Assembly (NCBI GenBank): GCA_963971285.1
Contig: OZ020248.1
Coordinates: forward strand, 25,347,764-25,411,763
Source: Astropecten irregularis
Taxonomy: Eukaryota > Echinodermata > Asteroidea > Paxillosida > Astropectinidae
Reading direction: 5' to 3'
Length of the DNA stretch: 64,000 nt
Below are positions 1-13,600 of this stretch, in pieces; the stretch's first letter is position 1, and the number at the start of each line of letters is the position of its first letter. Below the pieces are notes generated by a model. The model did no database searches, had not been told where the DNA came from, and saw only the letters and a program-made list of their open reading frames with translations. The position numbers were made by a program, and so were the translations under genes.

Positions 1-521
1 GAATATTGAAGGGAAATTCCTAAATATAATCGATTTGTTTATTTGTTAATTTATTTGTTTGTTAAAGAATTGGCTTAATTTTGTTTTGTTCCATGCAGAT
101 TTGCAATGCATCTTTAATAATATGCGCATGCACAATTGTGCATTCCTTTGATATTAAGATTCGTGTTGTACTGGATTGACTGACTTTTTCAATTCACAGT
201 GTAAGGAATAGTTCATTGTACTAAAATGGACACTCTATATATACACCTTTGGTGCCCCAATACATCAAAATATACTTTTAAGTGCTTGAAAATACATCAA
301 AAAATTTCTTTAAGTTTAAGATACATCAAAAAATGATCTTGTATTTTAAAATACATCCATAATGAACGTGTAGTTCAAAATATATCCAAACGTTTGTCAA
401 GGATGAGCTTTATTCTGCAACTTTCACAAATTGTTCTGCAACTTTCACAAATTAGGGGTGACAATTAGCTGTGTCAAATTGACAGGAATTCTATCCTATG
501 CATTATTGCCGAATTCGTTTA

Positions 522-703
522 AAGATGTTGTTCAACAATCAACAAACCTTGCTTTATTTTGTTTGAACTATTATCCTTAAATTACTTGAAATGCGAAAAA
601 CGTATATTTGTCTCACCCTGAAAACAGAAATATAGTCTTTTTAAGGATTATAGTTCTGACAAATAAAGCAAGGTTTGTTGCGTGTTGAACATCCTCTTTA
701 ACT
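522..703. mobile_element. MITE-like inverted-repeat element
   Basis: Arms of about 35 bases: AAAGATGTTGTTCAACAATC at the left and its near-complement ending CCTCTTT at the right, both containing a CAAACCTTGCTTTAT core. Copies at 21231-21412 and 43938-44121 occupy the same place, so insertion preceded the gene duplications. No coding capacity. Confidence 0.6.
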
Positions 704-937
704 TTTCGTTGAATGTAGTACGGTCAAGGCGTTGACGGGTTTTATTCAATTCAAATTCAGCGGAAATGATCGAAATTTTTAGCTAAGTGTGTTGTCTTCT
801 TTCTTGTCTTACGTGAGTGTTGCAAGGTGTGTGATTTAGTTATTGATCCATAGTTGCATGTATTTCTTTGACCTGTGCATGAGACAGAAGGAAGAGAGAT
901 TGAAACGATTATTTCATTCCCCGAAAACACAATAAAA

Positions 938-1108
938 GTTCGTATACAAATATCATATGGTTTGAAAGTGGACAGTCGATTCTAGCTCCCGAGGTGTTGG
1001 AAGTAGACAAACCATAGTACCCGAGGCAAACTTCCCATTACTAAGGGAAGCTAGAATCGACTGTCCATCCGAAATAAACCATCTGATATTTGTTTTACTA
1101 TACCTCAT
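938..1108. mobile_element. MITE-like inverted-repeat element
   Basis: Inverted arms around GGACAGTCGATTCTAGCT and AGCTAGAATCGACTGTCC, with outer arms related to CAAATATCATATGGTTT. It sits about 300 bases beyond the gene A stop, with positional equivalents near 21658-21815 and 44376-44545. Confidence 0.5.
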
Positions 1109-1116
1109 GAATATTC

Positions 1117-1122
1117 TTTATT
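1117..1122 (-). promoter_or_regulatory. Candidate poly(A) signal of gene A
   Basis: AATAAA on the minus strand, about 300 bases beyond the stop codon. The hexamer and its surroundings are kept at the matching position in all three paralogues. Confidence 0.4.
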
Positions 1123-1419
1123 ATCCACAATTTCGTCGAGCAAATATATCCACTGACACGTGATGGTGAATTGACCACTTGAAATACGGCTCTAGGTCAT
1201 GAATATTTATGAGATATAGTAAAATCCACTAAACCCCTGGTGGACCGCGTAATGAGTTCATCAATTCGTTTGTTCTTGCAAACTATTTCAGTTGCTTGAC
1301 AGAAATCCAAAAATATTGCTGTTCGAAGATAAGGTGCTTGACATTCATTTCAATTCTGGGTGATTGAGCACTCGGGGAGTTATCATGGTAGATATTATGT
1401 ATGGAATAGTAAAAAAAAA

Positions 1420-1616
1420 TTACCATTCATGGACGATCCATTCGTCAGTGTCAGCATTTAGGCAGGACAGAACATATTTGCCGTAGTTGTCACTAGATGC
1501 ATCGAAGATGACCGATATGTTAACGTGGACATCGACATTCGGTGTACTCCCACATGCAGTAGTTGAGATGCCACCCCAGCTGACACCAGTTGAGCAAACC
1601 CCATCTACCAACACTC
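1420..1616 (-). CDS. Gene A exon 8 (C1): C-terminal domain end and stop
   Basis: It encodes [10 protein letters not shown], a variable stretch, then [20 protein letters not shown] and ends WIVHEW-stop. The TGG-TAA end also reads as a donor (ATG|GTAATT), so the exon could instead splice onward; all three paralogues share this ambiguity. A conserved AATAAA about 300 bases downstream favours a terminal exon. Three Cys. Confidence 0.68.
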
Positions 1617-4600
1617 CTTAAGAATGGTACAAAAAACACGAATGATTTCTGTTATGATATCTGTTATTTTTCGTATCCAACATGTTTATTGCTATGACAA
1701 TTGTATTTACCTATATATGTACTTGTTGATGTTGTTTTTTTTCTCAGCATGGTATGGACATAAATGTCGATTGGATTGGATTGGATTGGATCGGATTGGA
1801 TTGGATTGAATTGAATTGAATTGAATTGAATTGAATTGAATTGAATTGAATTGATATCATTTGTGGCATATATTGCGTATGCCAGTCCATACAAGATACT
1901 TTTTTTCTGAAACATTAAGATCTGGGAATATGATATGTGGGCATCAGACGAGTATCATGAGTAATACACTGTATGTAGTGCAATGTATAACAGGGATGTG
2001 AGAAACTTCATATTGAAATCTGAATTCCGATTTTTTGGTTTAGATTTTGACTCAGAATTTCAGCTTTTTGTACACCTGCTCTGTACAAATGTATACGAAC
2101 TTTTAAATTTGTCAGCTTTTTCCTTGGTGATTACAGTTTGTGTGTCTGGGCACTCGCATCCCTGGGATTATTTTAGACTATAGGGATAGTATATAGTACT
2201 ACTAGATGTATAGACTCTAAGACTATAGGGGAGGGCGGCATTATGGAATAGCTCATATCGTCCTATAGGCTATATCTTAATCATGCATTCATTCAACGTG
2301 TCCACCATCAGGAATGCAATTATTTCTTTGTGATTCATACCTCCATTAGGCCTTGTAGATGGCCAGTCTGGATTACCAGGCTTCAGGCAGTTGGCAACGG
2401 CGACGAAGAGGTCGACATCAGAAATAGTCAGAGATGAACAAAAATCATCGCGCAGAGTCCAATGCACTAAGCCTGTAAGCCGCACACCATTCACTCCTGT
2501 TCCTTGACACGCAATCCTGTCTCTTGTCCATTCAATGGAGTACGGGGTAATGCATGTTGTAGACCAATCATTTGAACCGAACAGCCTAAAGTGATACAAA
2601 AATAATATTTCTTTATTAAGACATCTTTATTATACATCGAATGAGTCCAATTGCCAAACTTCACTTCAATTATAAATTGTACAACGAAACGCATCCCTGT
2701 TTAAAGCAGAGTGCATTTTTGGAAACAGTGAAATTATGAGGTAAAAGGACAATGACATAAAGATGAACTATATTCAAAACAATATTGGCTAGGAATTATT
2801 AGGAAGACTTTTGATGCCTCCTCACTAAGTGCGACGATACTGCAAGACACATAGACGGACAAACAGACTTACAGACAGACCGACACTGCTTATCGCTATT
2901 CAGTTTCTGGCTAAATAAAGAAAGAAAGAACGACCGGAAACATAAAAGATAAATTTCATAAATTTGTGCCGGTTGATCTAAAAGAATGACCTATAAAGTA
3001 TTAAGTGTAGCCCAGACATGTTTGAAATGACTGGCTTTCCTCCATTTTGAACCCCTTTAATATTGCAGAGATGTTTCATGCAAATAAAAGTGAACGACGG
3101 CATAATGATGCTTGCTGTTTGTCAGTGGCGTGACCCTTTGTTGTAACCATATTGCCATGGGGATCATCCAGTCTCGGTAATCCGACCAAACAAAATGCTA
3201 ATTAAATCATGGTGTTATTTGAGCGCCGCTTATCGCTATGCCAGACCAGGCTGAATACTGAAATTCAATATAATGAATGTGCTTATCCATGCGTAATGCC
3301 ATTATCAGTGGGCCTTGGTGTTTCTTTTATCAGACTGTGCTCGTAGACCAACGTTCAATTCACAATCTACAGCTTTTATATCTTTCCAACGGCACAAAAA
3401 AGCTGACATTTCACTTTATGAACACACCAACCAAGTACAACCCGACCGACCAACCATCCACCCGACTGACCAACCATTGACCAATCAACTGACCAACCAA
3501 TCAATTCACTATCCAACTGACCAACCCACCCAAACAACACTCCCATCCAATATTATAAACAAAAATATGTTCACCTCATCCATCGTTTTTTTATATACGT
3601 CCGTGACTCTGGCACGGGCGCGCAGCCGCCATTTTAGTTGGGGTGACTGAGCAACCGCAGTAGAGTCCAAAAACGGTACCCGGATGTTACTCGAAGATTT
3701 GCGCGCACTGTGCGTGACGCGACGTATATTTTATGCACAGTGCTGCGCGCACGAACCGGGGTAAGAATATGTACGCACAATTTGAAACAGGACGCGCGCG
3801 TTTTTCCTTGTTTCCTTAATGCAATGGCGCTGGCCATGGTTCGAGCAACACGCGCAGAGTGCACACTCTAGTTTTTTTTATTTAACTCTATGGGTATTCC
3901 ACGGCTCGCAGGTTCGAATCCCGTTCAAGTCATCATTTCGTTGTTAACTTTTCAATGATTTAGAATTATGTGGGCTTTACTTTGCCGGCCCACGTAATAC
4001 ACGTATACAATTTTACATCAATGCACATATTCAGGATTACGTGTATTACGTGTGTAGCTAATTTTTCCCAAACAATCATTTATTCTGAAACTTATTTCAC
4101 ATAGTCATACGGATGGACCGGACTGGACCGTGTAGTACCCAAACGTGTACATTTTCTCCGCACCCCGCCCTTTCAGCAACAAGAAAAACATTGGAATTGA
4201 ACACAAATAGACAGAAAGGAATTTGAGCGGTCATTACCATAATATTCACAGTATCCCACTGCATTACACGTGCCTCCGGGTTCACAAGGGTTGGAGTTGT
4301 CACATGGCACTATCATGGAGAAATAAAAAACAAACTGTAACATGTTGACTGTTACACCCAACGCCACGATACAAATAACATGTCTGTTTGTTTGTTAACA
4401 TTTTGCCTCCACAAATACCTCCACCAAGTTTGAAAATTAAACCAGACTAGACACCAGATGATAATGCCTATAGTGCGAATAAATCACAGGGAAAATGTTA
4501 TCATCATTGTCAGTCAAGCAACAAGTTTTGTTGTTGTACTTTAATTGCAAAGGAACCCTTTAAAACATTATTGCAAATGCTTTCGATGATTTTTTCCCGC

Positions 4601-7600
4601 GCCTTGAGCCGCGTGTACCCCCATATACAATAAGCGATTATCTAATTTTGAACTACACTGTATGGGGGCATTAATATGTTTGCGCTCCCCGTTTTCTGCC
4701 ACACAATAAACTGCTGCAATAAAATCACAAAAGTAGGCCATATTATCTCAATTGATTAAGTTCAATTGATTTACCGTGAGTTTGACACTGTGCTCCAGTG
4801 TGATGCATCAGACATTCACAGTCGTAGGAGGAGCCACTTTGTTTTTGGCAAATGCCATTATTCTTACACGGGTTGGAGACGCATGGACCTGACATGAAGA
4901 AACGAAAGAGAGGCAAGATTTAATTGAATGCCTGTACGACTATGGCTGTGGCTCAATGTGTTTCCAACTATACTCGTGCCTCATCAGTGGAATCAAGCTT
5001 TACTCACCGACTGCCGTACCCTTAAAAACGGTGGAAAAAATCCGCATCTCATATATTTGTAAACGCTCTTTTTTTGTACAAGCATTTCTTCAATACTTTT
5101 ATATAATCTTGCTAGACTTGGTTACAAATATCTCCCTATAATTTGGACTGTTTATTTTGTAAGTCTTTCTAAAGTCAACGGAGCCCGACGCTCGTTCTTG
5201 CCTTACGGTGAAGGGAGACTAAATCATGCATGCCTGTTTTTTTTTTAAATTGTGGAGTGTTTCGCAGTTGATGGCGGTGTGAGTTTTGACTTTCTGTGGG
5301 GCAACTTGTGCGGCTGCAGGTATAGTTTGCAGAAGTCAGATTCCAAAGGCGGAATATTAAATGATTGGACGATGGCTAATTTACGTTCACCTGAATGTTG
5401 GTCCTGGCAGCTGTCTCCACTGTAACCCGATGGACACTGACATACGAAGGTAGTACTTCCATCCTCAGTACTGCAGGTTCCTCCATTGCTGCATGGATTG
5501 GGGGTACACGGGTCTGCAGTGGACAGCGAGAATATAATGTGATCAGTGACAAGCGATTATTCGGATCAGAGAGTTCGGACATGATTCTTACCGATTCTTT
5601 CTTTCTTGCATTTTGTTTTTTACCGGGGAATCTTTGATGATACCACAACCATCACATTCCTTGAATCTGTTCACAGATTGCATTTGTTTCAAACAATTTG
5701 AATGATTTCACCCTGAAAATGTTTACACCTTTTCGCCAAACAGTCAGACATTATTAATTTTAGCTTATTGTATTTTTGCCTTTACTTCATTTAAAGAAAA
5801 GGATTCATTGGCATGTTGCCAACAACCTGCAGTCAGTTATTGTTACCCTCACCGACAACCGTAGCCTTACATGGTAATTTTGTTACAGCTCAGGATGTTT
5901 GTAAACGCTAATTAAATTGTACAAGCAGTTCTGGTGTATAGTCTTGCTAGCCTTGGTTATACAAATATCTCCCAATAATTTGGCTTTTCAAAATGTTTAC
6001 AATTTATTTCCAGACAGACAAGCAATATTTTATATCATTTACATTGATGTGATAGACGCACTCGCCAAACAGCGAGCGAGCGTTCGTACGTATTAGCACG
6101 GAGTAGAATGGGTGATACTCAGACTTATAGGGTATTCTTGTTTGGGCTGATGTATTTCTCCCCGTGACCATGGGTCACCAATGAGCCGGGTTAAAAGCAG
6201 TTTGTTTGTTTGTTTGTTTGTTTGTTTGTTTGTTTGTTGGGGCTAACTGTCTTTTCGTGAAGTTTGCTGACTGCTGGACTTTTGTGCGTGAGAGTGCGCA
6301 AAATGAAACAAATGAAATGGCAATAACAGGCTATAAACGAGGACAAAGTGAATACCAAACCGCTTCCAAACAAAGAAATAGACAAACAGACAAATAAATA
6401 GACAAGCAGATACCGCTACGAAAGGCAGTCGGGGTGACAGACACTGACAGACAGCCAACCAACCAAAAAAAATGCATCTGTCCAACTCATTTTCTAAACT
6501 AGCATGCCTAGATGTGAACGGAAATTTCCACACACAACCATGGACTGTTCAGTTGTTGCAAATTAGCAAATGAAGTCAATCTGTCAAGCTGACAGTTTAT
6601 TGAATTATTACTATATTGCTGCAAGAGCGGTAATTGATTTTTTACATGTATTTCAATGAGACGGATGTAATTATCTTCCAGTTTTTAAATCATTCATCGC
6701 TTTGAGCTGCGCTATTCGCCATGATGAATATAGACTTATCAATGAGGTGTGCTTCATTTGTATTCAGAGATCGTTACAAATTCTCGTATTTTGCATTATA
6801 CATGTACATGTACTTACTTGGTATATGCTTTGTTATCGTGAAGTGCATTCACATAGCTGTTTAAACTAACCAAACTGCCCGTCGCTTTCACTGCGTATTT
6901 CTTCACTTTGTTCTTGGCCCTCATGTGTGCCGTCTGTAACTACGTTTCCCCGTTCTGGGCCTCTTTCTTCAAATGCTTCTTATCCCCCCAAATGTTCGTG
7001 CGTCATGGCCCTGCTTTCGTGTAGCTCCCCATCTTTAAAGGTAATTTCACACTTTGGTTTTTATCAAAGAAATACAGACTCATGGGCAAAAATATCAAGA
7101 CAGATACAGTCACAGTCATCTGTGAAAATTTCAGTCCCTTACGGTGCCCACTTTTTGAGAAAACAGTGAAAAACACCCACAGCATTTCTTAAGTCTTTTC
7201 TCTTTTATTTTTGATCTTTTAAAAGATCAAGCAGATTTTCGGTCGTTGTTTTAATAATTTCTGGATAAATACACCATTTCAGGAGGAAACATTTTAACGG
7301 TATATGTTTCTACCACCATCATCTTCATACCCTGTAAGTTATACGTAAATCCGTGAACATTTCTGTTTTGGTTTCTTACCAAAGTATGATACTACCTTTA
7401 AACAGCACATTCTGGAATTGTCGTGTCGTTTCGAGTGACAATAATTTACAAAACACCGTCGTTTTACTTCCGCTGACCTGTCTTCTCTTGAGCTAGTCCA
7501 ATTTCAAAAGGTCATGATTTTATGAAGTTTGGCAACGACTAGGCCAGGATATCAATGATTTAAAGCCATACCACACTGTCCTTCACCGTTATTTTCTTTC

Positions 7601-10600
7601 TACAAATACGCCGATATTACTTCAGGGGGTTAATTGTTATTTGAATGATGCAGTGGTGTGTGTTTTTGTGATGATACACATCACGTGACATAAGCATATC
7701 CCATAACTATAATAAACCTGATACGTGTTCTAGTATGTTTATGCATGAATATTGTTCGAAAAATGTATCTACCTTACCAGAGCCGAGCTTATACATGTAC
7801 CCTACCGGACCCGCCCTAACCAGAGCTACATAAAGGTCATTCCATGACAGGCCAACGCATAGGGAGGTCTGCTCTATCAAGCAGGTATTGTTTCAAGAAA
7901 TTTGAAACTTATTCTTATCAAAGGTCATTTATTATGTGTCAAAGATCATGGGTATCAAAATCTATTTTTTGTTTTACCTCCAGAACATAATTTTGGTCAC
8001 TTTGATACAATTTTTGTCCAAGTGTGACCGAGTTTTGTTTATTGCATCGGGAAGGTGGTGTCAGAACACAAAAATGCCATTATTTGGGGGATGTTGACTA
8101 CATGCATATCAATGTTAAAAAAATAGCAAGACCTAAGGTCTGGCATGAAATGACCCTCATGGAAACAGAATCGCTACTACGCAAAAAAAACAAATTAAGA
8201 AACCGTTATTTTTTGTCCATACGAATCGTGTTGGGTTTGGTTGGGGTTTGGTTGACATTTCATTGGAAACTAGACGATTATTAACGAATGCTCTTGTCAA
8301 AAAGTGCATCATGACGGTGTGACGATTCCACTTAAGGATCGAAACGTCGGGTATTCACTCTCCATTTCATACAATCCCAAACATTAACTATTAATATTAA
8401 CCAATTTAGAAATTGTATAGACCACCGTCATCAATACATAACAAAAATACGGTCATATTTTTGCTATTCGTTCAGTTGCCAGTGACATCAAAAGTATATT
8501 ACGTGAACTTAACATTAAAGGTAGTATCATACTTTGGTAAGACACCAAAACAGAAATGTTCACAGATTTACGTATAACTTACAGGGGAATGAAGATGGTG
8601 GTGGTAGAAACATACAGTAAAATTTTTTCCCACCTGAAATGCTGTATTTATCCAGAAATTTTAGTAAGATCAAAAATAAAAGAGAAAAGACTTAAGAAAT
8701 ACTGTGGCTGTTTTTCACTGTTTTCTCCAAAAGTGGGCACCGTATGGGACTGACATTTTCACAGATGACTGTTACTGTATCTTCCTTGATATTTTTGCCC
8801 ATGAATCTGTATTTCTTTGATAAAAACCAAAGTATGATTACCTTTAAGGCAACAGTATAATGACGAATGAACCTTGCTCGATACAATGCGCGGGAAGACG
8901 GTAGACAATTAATGGACATTTCTTTATTGCAAATAATGTATAATTAAACGGTACTTTATAGCCATACTTTTCAATAACACTGAAGAGCTTTCGGCACTTT
9001 CGATATGATATGATGTATGGTTTTATCTGACCAAATGCTACAAAACACTCAGGTAAAAAGCACACCATCAAAACATTTTTTGACCACACTCCTAATAAAC
9101 TTTAAAAATACTGGACAAATTTGAATAAACATTAAAATGATACAATAAAAAACATAAATGAACTTGTAAGTAGAAAGCATATAGCTTTCACCTTTGCACA
9201 GATATTTTTTTGTTTTTGTTTGTATATTTGGTTTTTTTTTTAAGTGTCCCAGTTCCTCTGCATGGTCGTCAATTATTTGTATAAGTAATGAGAGCAGTAA
9301 CGTACGCAGGTTTTTTTTTAAAAGGTTTTCTTTCTTTCTTTCAATTGGAAGGTATTATTTACGTGAACCCACAAAGTAGCAGAGCAACTTATGCCCCCTC
9401 TCCACACTGGCTACGAATCTCACGAATTGCCACGAATTGATCAATTATTTTAGGATTCGTGAGGATTCTGTTCTATTCGGGTTAAATTGCACGAATATTT
9501 TCAGGCATCTACTGTAAACGATATACAAGACTCAATAAACAAACGTTGTACGAACGTCAAAAATCAGTTAAGAAAATGCCGGATGCATCTACGAGATTCG
9601 CTTTACACCTGCTCTGGTGTGTATTCGTTTGATTCGTTACAGTTTCGTATATGATTCGTGATCAAGCCGCAATTTCACGAATCAGTGAAATTGATCAATT
9701 CGTGGCAATTTGGGGGAATTGTAGCCTGTGTGGAGATGGGGCATAATAGCCCCTTTCCACACAGGCTACGAATCCCACTAATTGCCACGAATTAATTTTA
9801 GCATTCGTATCTGAATCGTTATCAGTTCTTGAAACTCTGAACTATTTCGTATTTATTCGTATTCAGTTCTTTTAATTCTTGAGCGATCGGGAATTCGTTG
9901 CAAAAGTTTTGAGCTGTTCAAAGTTTTGGCCACGAACTCCCGATTAAAAATATCGTAGTTAAGTCGTTACAAAATGTTTAATTACATTAAACATCATGAA
10001 TATTGATGATTTTTTGGTCGGGAAATAGATAATATGCAAATTAGGCTTGCCCTTCACCGACGTGGATGAGCACTGTATACTCAGTGCTTGTGAGAGCACG
10101 TGAGAAAAAATTCACATGCTTGCTCAGGTGGGATTCGATATTTTGAGGGGGCTAGAAGAGCCATTATTTTACTTTATCTTATCAAAGGTCAATGATTATG
10201 TGTCAAAGATCATGGATATCTCCATTTTATGCAATCCGAATTATTAACCATTGATATTAACAAATTTAGAAATTCTATAAAGCACCGTCAGCAATTTAAT
10301 TTACATAATAAAAATACGGTCATATTTTTACTATCCGTTCAGTTGCCAGTAACATCAAAAGTACATAACGTGAACTTAACATTAAGGATTGTCGTACCTT
10401 TCTCCATTGTTAAGGCAACAGTATATGATAAATGCACATTGCTCGATACAATGCGCGTGACCACGGTAGGCTTAATGGGTAGGCCTATACATTTCTTCAT
10501 TGCAAAGAAATATATAATTAAACGGTACTTTATAGTCATACTTTTCAATAACACTAATGAGCTTTTGGTACTATTGATAGGATATGATTGATTACTGTAT

Positions 10601-13600
10601 GGTCTCAACCGATCAACATGCTACAAAACACTTGGGTAAAAAGCACACCCTGAAAAAAATTGAACAAATTTGAATTAACCTTAAAATGATACAATAAAAA
10701 ACATAAATGAACTTGTAAGTAGAATACATATAGCTTTCACCTTTGCACAGATATTTTTTTGTTTTTGTTTGTATATTTTTTTTTTTTTAAGTGTCCCAGT
10801 TCCTCTGCATGGTCGTCAATTATTTGTATAAGTAATGAGAGCAGTAACGTACGCAGGTTTTTTTTTTGAAAGATTTTCTTTCTTTCTTTCAATTGGAAGG
10901 TATTATTTACGTGAACCCACAAAGTAGCAGAGCAACTTATGCCCCCTCTCCACACTGGCTACGAATTTCACGAATTGCCACGAATTGGTCACTTTTAGGA
11001 TTCGATTGTATTCGGGTTAAATTGCTCGAATATTTTCAAGGATCTACTATAAACGATTTACAAGACTCAATTACGAATGTTGTATACGAACGTCCGAAAT
11101 CAGTTGACGAATCAGCCAAGAATGCCGGATGCAACTACGAGATCTGTTTCATACTTGCTGTGGTGTGTTTGCGTTTGATTCGTTACAGATTACCATATGA
11201 TTCCTGACCAAGCAGCAACTTTCACCAATCCCCGTGAAATGTATCAATTCGTGGCAATTTGGGGGAATTGTAGTCTGTGTAGAGAGGGGGCATAATATCC
11301 CCTCTTTACACAGGCTACCAATCCCATGAATTTCCACGAATTGATCAATTTTAGCATTCGTATTTGAATCGTAATCAGTTCTTGAAGCTCTTAACTAGTT
11401 CGTTTTCAGTTATTTAAAATCTTGAGCGATCGGGAAGTCGTGGTAAAGGTTTTTGAGATGTTCGAAGTTTTGGCCATGAATTCCCGATTTAAAAAATCGT
11501 AGTTAAGTCGTAACAAAATCGTCGAGCAGTCTTTAACATCGTAATTGAATCGTGGTTGATTCGTAAGCATTCATGTTTATTCCTATACCTCATTCGGGGA
11601 TTCGTGAAATCGCGCGGCTTGGTTACGAATCATAGACGAATCTGACGAATCTGTAACGAATCAAACGAATACACACCAGAGCAAAGCAAATCTCGTAGAT
11701 GCTTCCGGCATTACATTAGCTGATTCGTAACTGATTATTGACTTTCGTATAACATTCGTCATTAAGTCTTGTAAATCCTAGTAGATCCATGAAAATATTG
11801 GTGCAATTTAAGCCGAACATAGCCGACTCCTTGCGAATCCTAATATTTATCAATTCGTGACGATTGGTTGGATTCGTAGCCTGTATGGAATGGGGGTATA
11901 AACGTGGGATGGTGTCGCTATGACCCTCCATAGGGCCTCGTGAATTACTACCGCATACATTTAACAACATCTGAATAAATTGTGAACAATTATACTGTGA
12001 TCACGTAACAAAATAATGATATGATGCCACTGCAGGGTTCTCCCAACGCAGGTTTTTGCAAAAGTGTTTGGGAATTGGTAATTTAGATAATTTAGGAAGC
12101 CACGACGTAGGGCCCGTCTAAAATGTTGGGTTTTAGATGCTCTCTGGTGCAATTCAGAGTATTTCAGGGCAATTTTTGATAGCATATGAGATTTTTTATT
12201 TAGGATGTTACCAAATCTGTTTGGAAAAATGAATTTTTCAATATGAAATGGCAAATTGGTTGTCATGCAGTTTTCATTCAGACGCAGGATCAACATAAAT
12301 AATGATAACGGCAAACATTTTGTTAAAAGTACATTGTAAAAATAATTAAAATGTAATAATTTATTAAATAATAATTGAAACTATTTATCATTTGTTCATG
12401 TCTTTAAATTCAGCATTGAGCTCATTCATCTGAATGGATAACGTAGGCATGAAAACAAACAGATTTCACAACTAAAGAATATTAATTGACCTTATAAATT
12501 TAAAACACGAAAAAGCTAATTTTCTAACAACTTGTCTAAGCCAGTGCATGGGTTTTGAAGAAACACGGCCAATTTTTCTTAGTACTGCCTGCCGCTTGAA
12601 TTCCTAAGCCGTGCGGTCAAACTTTAATTTCTTAATTTCTAAAATATTGAATTGCATTTTTCAATAAACATGGTATTTCCATTAATTCCAGACGCGCCAG
12701 TATGGAAGAAAGACATATATTTTTCACGATGAATTGAAGAATCTTTTCCTTGTATTTTTATTCCAAGCTCAGTTACTTTTACCTCAAGACGGAATGCCAA
12801 ATTATCGAAAATTTTGAGGTTTGTTCACGAAATGTGTCAGTGGGTTAATTTCGATATGCAAGGTTTATAGTTTGGTATTAATATTATTGGAATCAAAAGT
12901 ATTCTTCATGAACTTACCTGGTTCGTTACATCCCAAGAACTTTCGAATTTCCGCGGGATTTTTGCTGTACAGAAAGGTGTCATAGTAGGTGACTTGGAAG
13001 GGTCTACAGGGAGTGTGATGGGTCAGTCCTCCTACTCGGACCTCAGTGCAGGTGCAGGGATCTCGTACGGGAATGACCCATCGGTAGTGGTTGTGTGAAT
13101 CAGGGTCCGGTTCTTGCACTATCCAGCATAGCAGGCCTGTAATGCCAACATAAGAATGAGAAATACGAAATGAGGGATTACTACAGGGGCGGATCTAGCT
13201 TTTAGGAATAGAGGAGGGTTGGGTATTAAAACGTCCACTTTCGATGAAAAATTGAGTCGTGAACTGAAGCCGAGTGTACACTGTCAACAATTTCGGTAAC
13301 ATTTTCGGTAATCATATTGCCCAGTTAGAGCAACACACCTGGGCAACACGACTTTGGGTCCTGTGTACACAAGCAACATTTTGGTCAACATGTTACCGAG
13401 ATGTTGCTGCGACATGTTACCCAACTCGTTTTGCTCTGTGTACTTTCAGCAACCGAGATTGTTGCCGAAAATTTTGACAGAGTACACTCTGATTGGGTCA
13501 GAATCATTAAGATGGTGGGCCCTAAAAGCTTGTAGAGGGACGTGTAATGAATTAAATTCTTCCTTTGTAAAAACAATAGATATTTTGTCGAGAATTTTCA

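Larger units (their letters stand above)
1..5000. repeat. Segmental duplication, copy 1 (gene A 3' half)
   Basis: Base 1 aligns with 20686 and 43427, and the similarity continues through the C1, X, H, E3 and E2 exons and the introns between them. This gives tandem periods of about 20.7 and 22.7 kb. Local differences include a pentanucleotide repeat at 1770-1854 found only here and loss of the F exon segment between about 3600 and 3890. Unit 1 continues beyond the left edge. Confidence 0.85.
5514..12917. other. Gene A intron 2: repeat-rich, no exon recognised
   Basis: This 7.4-kb intron holds a (TTTG)n tract, two inverted copies of an AAAGGTA-ended MITE, a diverged internal duplication (about 7915-9743 against 10180-11292) and several ATTCGTGG-rich inverted-repeat elements. 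No open frame with convincing splice sites or domain similarity was found. Confidence 0.6.

Noticed and set aside
6191..6533. Open frames on both strands over the TTTG tract
   Set aside because: Generated by the microsatellite (KQTN and LFVC repeats); no homologous frame in genes B or C.
10229..10591. 120-residue plus-strand frame
   Set aside because: It lies in the internal duplication of gene A intron 2; the sister copy near 8380-8990 does not keep the frame, and no domain is recognisable.
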